Assembly (NCBI GenBank): GCA_947623665.1
Contig: CANQHJ010000012.1
Span: 1-32,816, forward strand
DNA: 32,816 bases
From: an uncultured Bacilli bacterium
Lineage (GTDB): Bacteria > Bacillota_I > Bacilli_A > RF39 > UBA660
Direction: 5' to 3'
Shown: one piece after another, positions 22,882 through 30,939 of the stretch
Layout of the letters: every line of letters begins with the position of its first letter
Numbering within the stretch: the stretch's first letter is position 1
Notes under the pieces: model-generated
What the model saw: the letters and a program-made list of their open reading frames with translations, nothing else
What the model was told of the DNA's origin: nothing
Database searches by the model: none
Translations under genes and position numbers: made by a program

Positions 22882-23126
22882 TTACTATCTTTAAAGTTTT
22901 TGAATAAAACTTCTACTATTCCTGTTCTATCTAATCTTTGAATTTTACTTCTAGAATCTTTAAAAGAAGAAATATACCCAGGATCACCACTAATTAAATA
23001 TCCAACTATTTGATTAGTAGCATTATATCCTCTCTCTTCTAAAGCATCATAAACTTCTTCTAAAACACTTTTTACTTCTTCTGCTTTAATATCATCAACA
23101 GAAAATAAATTAGTTTCAAGAGACAT
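22878..23126 (-). CDS. ireB: IreB family regulatory protein (UPF0297/DUF965)
   Basis: 82 aa, full length. The conserved core VLEEVYDALEERGYNATNQ and GYLISGDPGYI matches IreB, which in Enterococcus faecalis is a substrate of the PASTA kinase IreK at N-terminal threonines and influences cephalosporin resistance. Here one candidate threonine lies in the short N-terminal arm (SLETNLF). The second of two adjacent ATGs (23126) is preferred, 7 bases from GGGAG. It is the first gene of the operon, behind a clear promoter; alaS, which often precedes it in Bacillota, is absent here. Confidence 0.93.
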   Translation of the reverse strand: MSLETNLFSVDDIKAEEVKSVLEEVYDALEERGYNATNQIVGYLISGDPGYISSFKDSRSKIQRLDRTGIVEVLFKNFKDSK

Positions 23127-23153
23127 CATATCACTCCCATCGTACTTATATAC

Positions 23154-23182
23154 ATTTTAACATTTTATTTAGATACTTGCAA
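23154..23182 (-). promoter_or_regulatory. Promoter of the ireB operon
   Basis: Minus-strand -35 TTGCAA (23177-23182), 17-bp spacer, -10 TAAAAT (23154-23159). Confidence 0.7.
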
Positions 23183-23184
23183 AC

Positions 23185-24336
23185 CTAAGCATAGAAAAAT
23201 ACCATATAAACTAAAAATAAAATGTAAATTGCTGAAATAATCAAACCATTAACTTTCTCAAATGTACTACTCTTATATTTAATTCCTAAACCAATAGTTA
23301 TTAAAAATCCACCAATTAATCCTCCAATATGAGCAAAATTATCTACACCTTTTAACATAAAACCTAAAGCAAGATTCAAAACTATCAAAGGAATAATCTG
23401 ACTTCTAATAATATTTCCAAGATACACTCTATAATGATATCCAAAATAAACTAAAGAGCCCATAAGTCCAAATACTGCACCACTTGCTCCAATAGATACA
23501 CCATTTTGTAAAAATAACATAGACATTAAACTTCCACTAATTGCACTAAATAAATATATTATCAAAAATTTAAACTTTCCAACAAAACTTTCAAGCTGAC
23601 TACCAATTACAAAAAGCGCATAACAATTACAAAGTAAATGTAAAATACCACCATGTAAAAATGAACATGTTAAAAGTCTATAATATCCTCCCATTTTAAC
23701 ATAAGGACCATATAAAGCAAAATAATTAATTATTTTATCATAAACATTAAACAATATAGGTATAACATATAAAATAACACATAAAGTAATTAAAGAAAAT
23801 GTAATAACTGGATACTTAGGTTTAAATATTTCTTCTACTTGATCAGCATCATCCTTATTATGCTTATTAATATCATTAGTTATCTTAACAAAAAGTTCCA
23901 TTCCTTCTTCTGAATATTTCATTTTACTAGTCAAATCAGGAAATTTACTTTTAACAATATCACTTTTATCTAAATCTTTCTCTTCTAAGACACTAATACA
24001 ATCAATATTTTTAACATCTTCATCCAAACTAACATTATCACCTAAATCTAAGAAAATACTTAAAGCATTAATATTAAAAGATAACGTTTTTGCTTTAATC
24101 TTTCTCATAATTCTACGTGTTTTAAATATATCAAAATTAAATTGTTCATCATTATGAATATAATTAGAAACTATACGAACAATCTTATAATCTTCATCCA
24201 TATTTTCAAGCCAAATCTCATTCTCAGCTCCTTGTAAAATAATAGGATTATAGTTTTTCTCTGTAATAAAATAATGAAGTAGTTTCATAACAATAATATT
24301 TTTATCATCTAAAAGCCCTTCTATATTTTGTTCCAT
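23185..24336 (-). CDS. Rhomboid-family intramembrane serine protease (GluP/YqgP-like)
   Basis: 383 aa. Residues 1-172 form a cytoplasmic N-terminal domain of the kind seen in B. subtilis GluP (YqgP); residues 175-383 hold about seven membrane helices. The catalytic serine is S285 in GASG and the partner histidine H336 in NFAHIGG; HGGILHLLCNCYALFV carries the conserved His/Asn of helix 2. GluP cleaves membrane proteins, including a magnesium transporter in B. subtilis. The C-terminal TPR part of GluP is missing, so this is a shorter version. Strong ribosome binding site (GGAGG 7 bases upstream). It is divergent from the TspO gene, and no terminator separates it from the ireB promoter. Confidence 0.93.
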   Translation of the reverse strand: MEQNIEGLLDDKNIIVMKLLHYFITEKNYNPIILQGAENEIWLENMDEDYKIVRIVSNYIHNDEQFNFDIFKTRRIMRKIKAKTLSFNINALSIFLDLGDNVSLDEDVKNIDCISVLEEKDLDKSDIVKSKFPDLTSKMKYSEEGMELFVKITNDINKHNKDDADQVEEIFKPKYPVITFSLITLCVILYVIPILFNVYDKIINYFALYGPYVKMGGYYRLLTCSFLHGGILHLLCNCYALFVIGSQLESFVGKFKFLIIYLFSAISGSLMSMLFLQNGVSIGASGAVFGLMGSLVYFGYHYRVYLGNIIRSQIIPLIVLNLALGFMLKGVDNFAHIGGLIGGFLITIGLGIKYKSSTFEKVNGLIISAIYILFLVYMVFFYA

Positions 24337-24406
24337 GATAAAACCTCCTTTTTTTCATTAATAATATTATATAACAAAACATAAGATATTAAAAGAGGTG
24401 AAAGAA

Positions 24407-24871
24407 ATGAAAAAATTAATTATTTTTATTTTAATACTACTACCTTGGTTTTTATCATCCCTAGTTCCAATAGATAAAGAGTTTTATAATAGTCTTGTTT
24501 TACCTTTCTTTACACCACCACCAATATTTTTTGGTATTGCTTGGAGTATTACTTATTTTCTTATTACTTTAAATATTTATAGTATTTTAAAAAACTATAA
24601 CTTTAAACTAAAAGATGTAGAAAAATCATACAAAAGAATTCTCTTAATAAATTATATTACTAATCAATCTTTCCAACCTGTATTCTTCTTATTAAGAAGT
24701 CCATTCTTAGGCTTTGTATCATCAATATCAACTTTTATAACCACTCTCTATCTTTATGAAGAAACTGGAAGTATAAGAGAAAAAAGTACAAAATATTTAA
24801 ATATGTATGTACTTTTAAGTCTTTTTGCAACTGTTTTATCAGTTACTATTTATATTTTAAATGTTAAATAA
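24407..24871 (+). CDS. TspO/MBR-family membrane protein
   Basis: About 154 aa with five predicted transmembrane helices, the TspO/MBR layout. The helix-1/2 loop reads YNSLVLPFFTPPPIFFGIAW, matching the family's LxxPxxxPPxxxFxxxW signature; helix 3 begins with YITNQSFQPVFF where the family has an N..W..lFF pattern. The tryptophans common in TspO helices are partly replaced, so ligand (porphyrin or cholesterol) binding is uncertain. The ORF-track GTG start lies within GAGGTG; the ATG at 24407 has that site 6 bases upstream. It is one of three plus-strand genes and its stop abuts the rluD stop tail-to-tail without any spacer. Confidence 0.8.
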   Translation: MKKLIIFILILLPWFLSSLVPIDKEFYNSLVLPFFTPPPIFFGIAWSITYFLITLNIYSILKNYNFKLKDVEKSYKRILLINYITNQSFQPVFFLLRSPFLGFVSSISTFITTLYLYEETGSIREKSTKYLNMYVLLSLFATVLSVTIYILNVK

Positions 24872-25747
24872 TTAATCTTCAAAACTTTTAAGCATTTCCA
24901 AAAATTCACGTGGTGGATCAACTTCAAAATATAAATGTTCTCCTGTAATAGGATGTACAAATTCTATTGATTTAGAATGTAACATTTGACCAAAGCCACT
25001 TGCTTTTTTATTAGAATAAACTGGATCATTAACAATAGGATGTCCAATATATTTCATATGCACTCTAATTTGATGAGTACGACCAGTCTCTAACTCACAC
25101 TCTACCAAAGTAGCATTCTTAAATCTTTTTAACACTTTAAAATTAGTAATAGACCTCTTAGCTCCATCAACTATTGCCTGTCTTTGTCTATTATGTGGAT
25201 CTCTTCCAATAGGAGCATCTATCTTTCCACTAGAATGCATAATTTCACCATAAACAAGTGCTAAATAATGACGTTTTACCTTTTTTTCTTTAATCATTTT
25301 TGAAAGAAGTTCTAAAGTATTATCATCTTTTGCAACCACCATTAAACCACTTGTATCCTTATCAAGACGATGAACAATACCAGGACGCATATTAGAAAGA
25401 TTATCAAGATGTAGATAATATGCTAAAGCATTAACCAAAGTATGAGAGAAATGTCCTGCAGCTGGATGAACAACCATACCACTTTCTTTATTTATAATCA
25501 TTAAGTATTTATCTTCATAAACTATATCAAGCTTTATATCCTCAGGTTCAACTTTACTACTCTCTTCTACAATAGTAACTTTTACTAAATCACCCTCACG
25601 TACTTTATAATTATTACTAATAACTTTACCATTAACTAAAACTAACTCTTTAAGAATAAGTTTTTGAACTTTACTACGAGACAAGTCTAGTTTTTCACTT
25701 AAATACTTATCAATTCTTTCTTTTGAATTTTCTTTTTCTACTATCAT
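24872..25747 (-). CDS. rluD: RluD-type large-subunit rRNA pseudouridine synthase
   Basis: About 291 aa: an N-terminal S4 RNA-binding domain (SRSKVQKLI, VNGKV, YKVREGD) followed by the RluA-family catalytic domain. The catalytic aspartate is in HRLDKDTSG, with PGIVHRLD and GRTHQIRVHM completing the signature. These enzymes make pseudouridines in 23S rRNA; the exact sites in Bacillota homologues (YlyB) vary, so the symbol is by family. The ORF-track GTG start overlaps the ribosome binding site; AGGAGG is 5 bases before the ATG at 25747. It overlaps the 3' end of lspA by 38 bases, a lspA-rluD order conserved in Bacillota. Confidence 0.93.
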   Translation of the reverse strand: MIVEKENSKERIDKYLSEKLDLSRSKVQKLILKELVLVNGKVISNNYKVREGDLVKVTIVEESSKVEPEDIKLDIVYEDKYLMIINKESGMVVHPAAGHFSHTLVNALAYYLHLDNLSNMRPGIVHRLDKDTSGLMVVAKDDNTLELLSKMIKEKKVKRHYLALVYGEIMHSSGKIDAPIGRDPHNRQRQAIVDGAKRSITNFKVLKRFKNATLVECELETGRTHQIRVHMKYIGHPIVNDPVYSNKKASGFGQMLHSKSIEFVHPITGEHLYFEVDPPREFLEMLKSFED

Positions 25748-26210
25748 ATGCCCCTCCTTTTTCACATATTATAACATTTATAATATATAAAATAACTCCA
25801 CAAACAATAAAAGTATCAGCCATATTAAATATAGGAAAATTATAACTAAATATCTTAAATGATAAAAAGTCAACCACACTACCATATAAAATTCTATCTA
25901 TTAAATTACCAATAATACCAGATAAAATCATACCAAAAGATATAGAACTTATTAAATCTAAATTTTTCTCTTCTTTTTCTATATAATAAATAAGTAAAAG
26001 GAAAACTACAAAGCACATTATAGTTAAAAGACAAGGCATATTACCAAATATACTAAAAGCTGCACCTTTATTTTTAACATAATACAAAGAAAAGAATTTA
26101 GGAATAATCACAATCTTAGAAAATAACTCCATATTACTTTTAATAAGCATCTTACTAACTTGATCTATTATAATTCCAATCAAAGTAACAGTATAAACCT
26201 TATTTTTCAT
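25710..26210 (-). CDS. lspA: Lipoprotein signal peptidase (signal peptidase II)
   Basis: About 166 aa, four transmembrane helices. The catalytic aspartate dyad lies in SVVDFLSF and FNMADTF, with the conserved GNLIDR and YYVKNKGAAFSIF segments before them. It cleaves prolipoprotein signal peptides after lipidation. Start chosen at the second of two adjacent ATGs (26210), 6 bases from GGGAG; the ORF-track ATG further upstream lacks a ribosome binding site. It overlaps the end of dnaE by about 11 bases and the start of rluD, so the three genes are translationally chained. Confidence 0.93.
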   Translation of the reverse strand: MKNKVYTVTLIGIIIDQVSKMLIKSNMELFSKIVIIPKFFSLYYVKNKGAAFSIFGNMPCLLTIMCFVVFLLLIYYIEKEEKNLDLISSISFGMILSGIIGNLIDRILYGSVVDFLSFKIFSYNFPIFNMADTFIVCGVILYIINVIICEKGGAYDSRKRKFKRKN

Positions 26211-29166
26211 CATTTTCTCCCTTCTCATTTAATACCTTCATTCTATTTACAATAATCTGATACTTATCAAGTCTACGCTCTACTCTTCCTTCCACTTTTA
26301 AAATATCTCCTCTTTCAATAAAACTATATTCATCCCAAACTTTAGGAAAACATATAAAATCCATTGAAGTAGTCTCATCACTACCAGTAACAAAAGACAT
26401 CCTATCACCTTTTTTTGTTTTAATAGTCTTTATCTTATCAACTAAAATTATATTTCTAACAACTTTATTAAAATGCTTAGATATATTATTTAATAAAATA
26501 ACCTCAGGATTATCTTTTCTAAAACGAAGAGTTGGATGTTGAGATAAATAAAAACCAAAATATTCTTTTTCTTTTTCAAGTAATGCTTCTTCACTAAACT
26601 CTTCTTGAATTTCTATATCAGGTTCCATAACTAAAGAAGGATCTATATCAACCGTAATTTTAGCATAATTCATTAAAGCATCTAAATTATATATAAGGGT
26701 GCTTTTATTATAAGAAAATCTATCAAAACAAGAAGCATATATCAAAGACTCTATTGTCTTTTCTCCAACATGACTAACAACAAGTCTACTCATTGCATCA
26801 TAAATAGATGTAAACTCCCTATCTCCTCTAGCTTTAACTATTTGAGAAGATGCAACTGTTCCAACTGACTTTATATTAGAAAAAGGAAAATATATTTTTT
26901 TATTATGGACAACATATCTTTTTGAACTTATATTTATATCAGGTTTTAAAATATCAATATCTTTACTCTTAGCCTCCATTATATATTCATAAGTTTTACT
27001 CTCTGAGCCAATAACATTACTAAGTAAATTACTATAAAATTCATGTTTATATCTTACCTTTAAATAAGCCATTTTATAAGCAATCAAAGAATAAGCAACA
27101 GAATGTGATCTATTAAATCCATATCCTGCAAAATTTAATATTAAATCAAAAATCTTTTTACTAAGAGCTCTATCATGTCCACGTTCTATACTTCTTTTAA
27201 TAAATTTATCTTCTTCATTTTTTAACAAATCAAACTTCTTCTTACTCATTGCTCGACGTAAAATATCAGCCTCTCCTAAAGTATAACCCGCAAAAATATT
27301 GGCAACTTGCATAATCTGTTCTTGATATATAAGTATCCCATAAGTATCTTTAGTAATATCCTCTAAAGAAGGATCTAAATAGGTAATCTTCTCTTCTTTA
27401 TGTTTACGTCTAATAAAAGGATCTATATTAGGAGCAGCCCCTGGTCTAAAAAGTGCAATAGCCGCAAAAATATCTTCAAAACTATCAGGCTTTAGACGAC
27501 TTAAGAAATTTCTCATACCACTAGATTCAAATTGAAATATTCCAGTAGTATCAGCATTAGCAAACACCTCAATTGTTTTCTCATCATCAAGAGGAATATC
27601 AGAAAAAGAAATTCTTTTACCATGGTTTTTTTCTATATCATCTAAAATATTTGCAATCAAAGATAAATTTTTAAGTCCTAAAAAATCCATCTTTAAAAGA
27701 CCTAACTCTTCTAAATATTCCATAGAATAACTAGTCTGATACATTCCATCATTATAAACAAGAGGAACTACCTCATCAAGTTCAACAGATGACATAACAA
27801 TACCTGCTGCATGACTTGAAGTATGTCTAGGAAAACCTTCTAACCTAACAGAAATAGAAAAAACTTCTTTTAATTGATTATCACTTTCAATAACTGCTTT
27901 AAAGTTTTTATTCTCACCTAAAATTTCTTCTAGGCTCTGATGTGTAAAACTAGGAATAAACTTACAAGCTCTATCTATTTTATAAATAGGAATATTTAAA
28001 ACACGTCCAACATCTCTTAATACTTGTTTAGCACCCAATGTTCCAAAAGTAACAATACCTGCAACATTCTTTTTACCATATTTAGAAACAACATAATCTA
28101 TAACCTCTGATCTTTTATCATCTGGAAAATCTGTATCAATATCAGGCATAGTTACACGTTCCGGATTTAAAAATCTTTCAAATAACAAATTATATTTAAT
28201 CGGATCAATATCAGTAATACCAATAGAATAAGACACTAAACTACCTGCTGCACTACCACGTCCTGGTCCAATTAAAATATTATTCTTTTTAGCATAAAAT
28301 ATAAAATCATAAACAACTAAAAAATAATTTGCAAACCCCATCTTTTTAATAACACCAAGTTCATATAAAAGTCTATCTTTATATTCTTTTGAAACATTAC
28401 CACCAAGTCTCTTAGAAAGCCCTGCAAAAGATAATTTATACAAATACTCCTCCGCAGACACCCCCTCATCAAGACTAAACTTAGGAAGTAATAATTTAGT
28501 TTTAGGAAATTCAAAATTACAACGACTAATAATCTTTTCTATATTCATAATACCAATATCAGATGACTCCATCACTGCATCAATATTAATCTCTTTATTA
28601 AGAATATCATAACTAACATCATCACTAATACTTTTACCGTCTCTAATTCTATAAATAAAATCTAAAAGCTTACTATCACTTTTTTCTTTATATAAAGTCT
28701 CTTTAAAAAATACTATATTTTTATCTATTAAATAAGCATCACTCTCTTCTTTTTTATTAGAATACCCTATAAACAACTCATCATATATATCTTTAATATC
28801 TTCATATATATCTACATATTTAAAAGGAAGAACACATATCAAAGAATTATTATATTTCTCTAAATCTTCTCTTACTACATCTTTTTCATTTTGAATAGTA
28901 CAAATCTTAATTAAACTCTTATATCCATCATAATCCTTAGCATAAAGACAAATATAATTATCTTTATATTTAACTTCAAATCCAATAATAGGTTTTATAT
29001 TATTATTTCTACATTTATGATAAAATTCACAAACTCCAAACATACTATTATCACAAAGTACTGCAGAGGAAAGATTATGAGTTTTAGAATACTCTATAAT
29101 ATCATCTATTTTAAGTAAACTAGATAAAAGTGAATAGTTACTTTTTACATTAAGTGGTGTATACAT
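26200..29166 (-). CDS. dnaE: DNA polymerase III subunit alpha, DnaE type
   Basis: 988 aa, shorter than most DnaE proteins. Order: PHP domain (about 1-65 plus later parts), palm-thumb-fingers with GPGRGSAAGSL (300-309) and the catalytic PDIDTDF (341-347), the third acid in KMDFLGL, GYGFNRSHSVAY, then a helix-hairpin-helix region and a C-terminal OB-fold (VEGRVERRLDKYQIIV). In Bacillota, DnaE extends RNA primers before handing over to PolC. The PHP domain has lost its metal ligands: where active homologues read HLHVHSEYS it reads PLNVKSNYS, and TDHG is CDNS, so proofreading or phosphatase activity there is not expected. The start is secure (AAGGAGGG 6 bases upstream). Confidence 0.95.
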   Translation of the reverse strand: MYTPLNVKSNYSLLSSLLKIDDIIEYSKTHNLSSAVLCDNSMFGVCEFYHKCRNNNIKPIIGFEVKYKDNYICLYAKDYDGYKSLIKICTIQNEKDVVREDLEKYNNSLICVLPFKYVDIYEDIKDIYDELFIGYSNKKEESDAYLIDKNIVFFKETLYKEKSDSKLLDFIYRIRDGKSISDDVSYDILNKEINIDAVMESSDIGIMNIEKIISRCNFEFPKTKLLLPKFSLDEGVSAEEYLYKLSFAGLSKRLGGNVSKEYKDRLLYELGVIKKMGFANYFLVVYDFIFYAKKNNILIGPGRGSAAGSLVSYSIGITDIDPIKYNLLFERFLNPERVTMPDIDTDFPDDKRSEVIDYVVSKYGKKNVAGIVTFGTLGAKQVLRDVGRVLNIPIYKIDRACKFIPSFTHQSLEEILGENKNFKAVIESDNQLKEVFSISVRLEGFPRHTSSHAAGIVMSSVELDEVVPLVYNDGMYQTSYSMEYLEELGLLKMDFLGLKNLSLIANILDDIEKNHGKRISFSDIPLDDEKTIEVFANADTTGIFQFESSGMRNFLSRLKPDSFEDIFAAIALFRPGAAPNIDPFIRRKHKEEKITYLDPSLEDITKDTYGILIYQEQIMQVANIFAGYTLGEADILRRAMSKKKFDLLKNEEDKFIKRSIERGHDRALSKKIFDLILNFAGYGFNRSHSVAYSLIAYKMAYLKVRYKHEFYSNLLSNVIGSESKTYEYIMEAKSKDIDILKPDINISSKRYVVHNKKIYFPFSNIKSVGTVASSQIVKARGDREFTSIYDAMSRLVVSHVGEKTIESLIYASCFDRFSYNKSTLIYNLDALMNYAKITVDIDPSLVMEPDIEIQEEFSEEALLEKEKEYFGFYLSQHPTLRFRKDNPEVILLNNISKHFNKVVRNIILVDKIKTIKTKKGDRMSFVTGSDETTSMDFICFPKVWDEYSFIERGDILKVEGRVERRLDKYQIIVNRMKVLNEKGENDEK

Positions 29167-29187
29167 AATCTTCCCTCCTTCTACTTT

Positions 29188-29193
29188 ATTTTA
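29188..29193 (-). promoter_or_regulatory. Possible -10 of the dnaE-lspA-rluD operon
   Basis: Minus-strand TGATAAAAT (extended -10) shortly before the dnaE ribosome binding site; no good -35 at 17 bases. Confidence 0.4.
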
Positions 29194-29224
29194 TCATAAA
29201 CACTAGATAAAATATAGGTTTTAT

Positions 29225-29253
29225 TTGACTAAGCCAAACATTTATGGTAGAAT
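29225..29253 (+). promoter_or_regulatory. Promoter of rpmB
   Basis: -35 TTGACT (29225-29230), 17-bp spacer, -10 TAGAAT (29248-29253) preceded by TGG (extended -10). Confidence 0.75.
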
Positions 29254-29295
29254 TATAAAGCGAGTGAAATACTATATTATAAAGGAGGAAGAAAA

Positions 29296-29568
29296 ATGGC
29301 AGTTAAAGTAACTAACAGAAAACCTTTAAAAGGAAATGATCGTTCTCATGCTTTAAATAGTACAAAAAGAGCAAGAAAGTTAAATCTTCAAGTAGTTAGA
29401 TTAGAAGATGGTACAAAAGTAAGAATGACAGTTAGAGAAAAAAGAACATTAAATAAAGAAAACAATACAAAATCACAAAACAATAATTACAACATAAATG
29501 AAGTTGTAGAAGAAAATGTAGAAGAAGAAAAAGTTGAAAATAATGAAAACGAAGAAGCATCTGAATAA
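29296..29568 (+). CDS. rpmB: Ribosomal protein bL28 with acidic C-terminal tail
   Basis: 90 aa. Residues 1-53 are bL28 (GNDRSHALNSTKRARKLNLQ and KVRMTVREKRTL). Residues 54-90 are an Asn- and Glu-rich tail (VVEENVEEEKVENNENEE) not present in usual 60-65 aa bL28. The N-terminal CxxC-type motif of zinc-containing L28 versions is absent. It starts at ATG behind AAAGGAGG and is a single-gene unit with strong promoter and terminator, as expected for a ribosomal protein. The tail is acidic and low complexity, likely disordered and outside the ribosome core; its role is unknown. The stop codon is inside the terminator hairpin. Confidence 0.9.
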   Translation: MAVKVTNRKPLKGNDRSHALNSTKRARKLNLQVVRLEDGTKVRMTVREKRTLNKENNTKSQNNNYNINEVVEENVEEEKVENNENEEASE

Positions 29569-29580
29569 GATGCTTTTTTT
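29555..29580 (+). terminator. Terminator of rpmB
   Basis: AAGCATCT-GAATA-AGATGCTT, perfect 8-bp stem with a T-run. It overlaps the last codons and stop of rpmB. Confidence 0.85.
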
Positions 29581-29586
29581 ATTTAT

Positions 29587-29610
29587 AAAAAAACTTAGTA
29601 ATAAACTAAG
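29587..29610 (-). terminator. Terminator of the 413-aa gene
   Basis: Minus-strand CTTAGT-TTATT-ACTAAG followed by seven T, just after the stop at 29618. Confidence 0.7.
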
Positions 29611-29617
29611 CTTTCTT

Positions 29618-30859
29618 TTAAAATAATACTTTTCTTTTATTATTAGATTCTTTTGTACTTACATACAGATTACCATCTATAACTTTTACTCCTGAAGAAG
29701 TATTAACAACTTTACCTTTTGGCAATATTCTTTTTTGCTCTATAACAGATTTAAAACATCTAGCACTATAATTTACTTTTTCTAAATCTTTACTTTTTAT
29801 ATTTATACCTTTATTATTAAATTCAATAACATTATATAAAAACTCTATATAAAGTCTATTAATATCTTCATCAATTTTCCCATTAGAAAGTTCCAATACA
29901 TCTTCATATTCATCTCTAATTTTATCTACTAAATTAAAAACTTCACTATTAATATCTTTAAAATCATCAACAGAATTTACAAAATCATATTTATTATTTT
30001 CACATTTTACTTTATTATCTTCATATTCATCTTCACTAAAATAGTTTTCTACAATATTCTTATAAGCTTTTTCTAAATCTTTAACGTTAATAGGTATTCT
30101 TTTTAAAATATAATCTTCTTTTTCATTAAGTATCTCCCTTAGAGTCTGTCTTCCTCCCCATTCTCTATCAGTCTCTTTTCTTAATTTCTCATCTTTTAAT
30201 CCATAACTACAAACAAAATTATCTTTAGAAGAAAAACTAAAATCAACTAAAAAGTTTTCATCACCCAATACTTGAGTAAATGTATCTTTACATTGTTTAA
30301 GATCAAAAATTCTTTTTTCTTCTTCCATCTTATTAAACACATTCATTAACATCTCTTCGTTTTTATTAACAAAATCTTTATATACACTATTATCTACAAA
30401 ATATCTTGATGGATAATAACTACCATCACTTGGATATTTATCTATAGAAATAAACTTGCTATCTTTATTTTTAGATATTTTAAAATATTCTACTTTTGTA
30501 CGAAGTTCATAACGCTTATACTCAATAAAAATTTCAAATCTAATTATATTTTTATCATCAGAATTATATAAACTAACCTCTAAGCATTCTCCTTTAAAGT
30601 TTTTTCTAGGAATAACATTTTTTATAAAATTTAAACCTCCATCAACTAAGTTAGATGGATTTTTCAAAAGAAAATCATTAATACTTTTCTTTAATATAGT
30701 CTTATCATCATCAACAGAACCAAATCTAGAAAAATCCTCTTTTAAGATTTCTTTTAAATCATATGCACTAATTATATTTTTATTACTAATAACCTCTGGT
30801 AAACTAGAATACCCATTTATTATATCGATTATTTCATCATATTCATCTTTTTTCTTCAT
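29618..30859 (-). CDS. Hypothetical cytoplasmic protein, 413 aa
   Basis: Not recognised. No signal peptide or membrane helix; rich in Lys, Asp, Glu and Asn. A central segment (NIIRFEIFIEYKRYELRTKVEYFKI) looks like several beta strands, and the C-terminal third is mostly helical with an ending that may form strands (GVKVIDGNLYVSTKE). It could be two domains joined near residue 190. The start has GGAGGTAG a few bases upstream of ATG. It stands between the terminators of typA and its own, so it is a single-gene unit. There is no motif on which to base a function. Confidence 0.7.
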   Translation of the reverse strand: MKKKDEYDEIIDIINGYSSLPEVISNKNIISAYDLKEILKEDFSRFGSVDDDKTILKKSINDFLLKNPSNLVDGGLNFIKNVIPRKNFKGECLEVSLYNSDDKNIIRFEIFIEYKRYELRTKVEYFKISKNKDSKFISIDKYPSDGSYYPSRYFVDNSVYKDFVNKNEEMLMNVFNKMEEEKRIFDLKQCKDTFTQVLGDENFLVDFSFSSKDNFVCSYGLKDEKLRKETDREWGGRQTLREILNEKEDYILKRIPINVKDLEKAYKNIVENYFSEDEYEDNKVKCENNKYDFVNSVDDFKDINSEVFNLVDKIRDEYEDVLELSNGKIDEDINRLYIEFLYNVIEFNNKGINIKSKDLEKVNYSARCFKSVIEQKRILPKGKVVNTSSGVKVIDGNLYVSTKESNNKRKVLF

Positions 30860-30921
30860 TCAACAACTACCTCCAAATTTAAAATTTATTATATCACAAG
30901 ATAAAAATAATACAACAAAAA

Positions 30922-30939
30922 ACTAACCAAATGATTAGT
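30922..30939 (-). terminator. Terminator of typA
   Basis: Minus-strand ACTAATC-ATTT-GGTTAGT followed by TTTTTTG. The typA stop codon TAA lies inside the 5' arm. Confidence 0.75.

Noticed and set aside
28317-28514. 65-aa minus-strand ORF
   Set aside because: Frame shadow inside dnaE.
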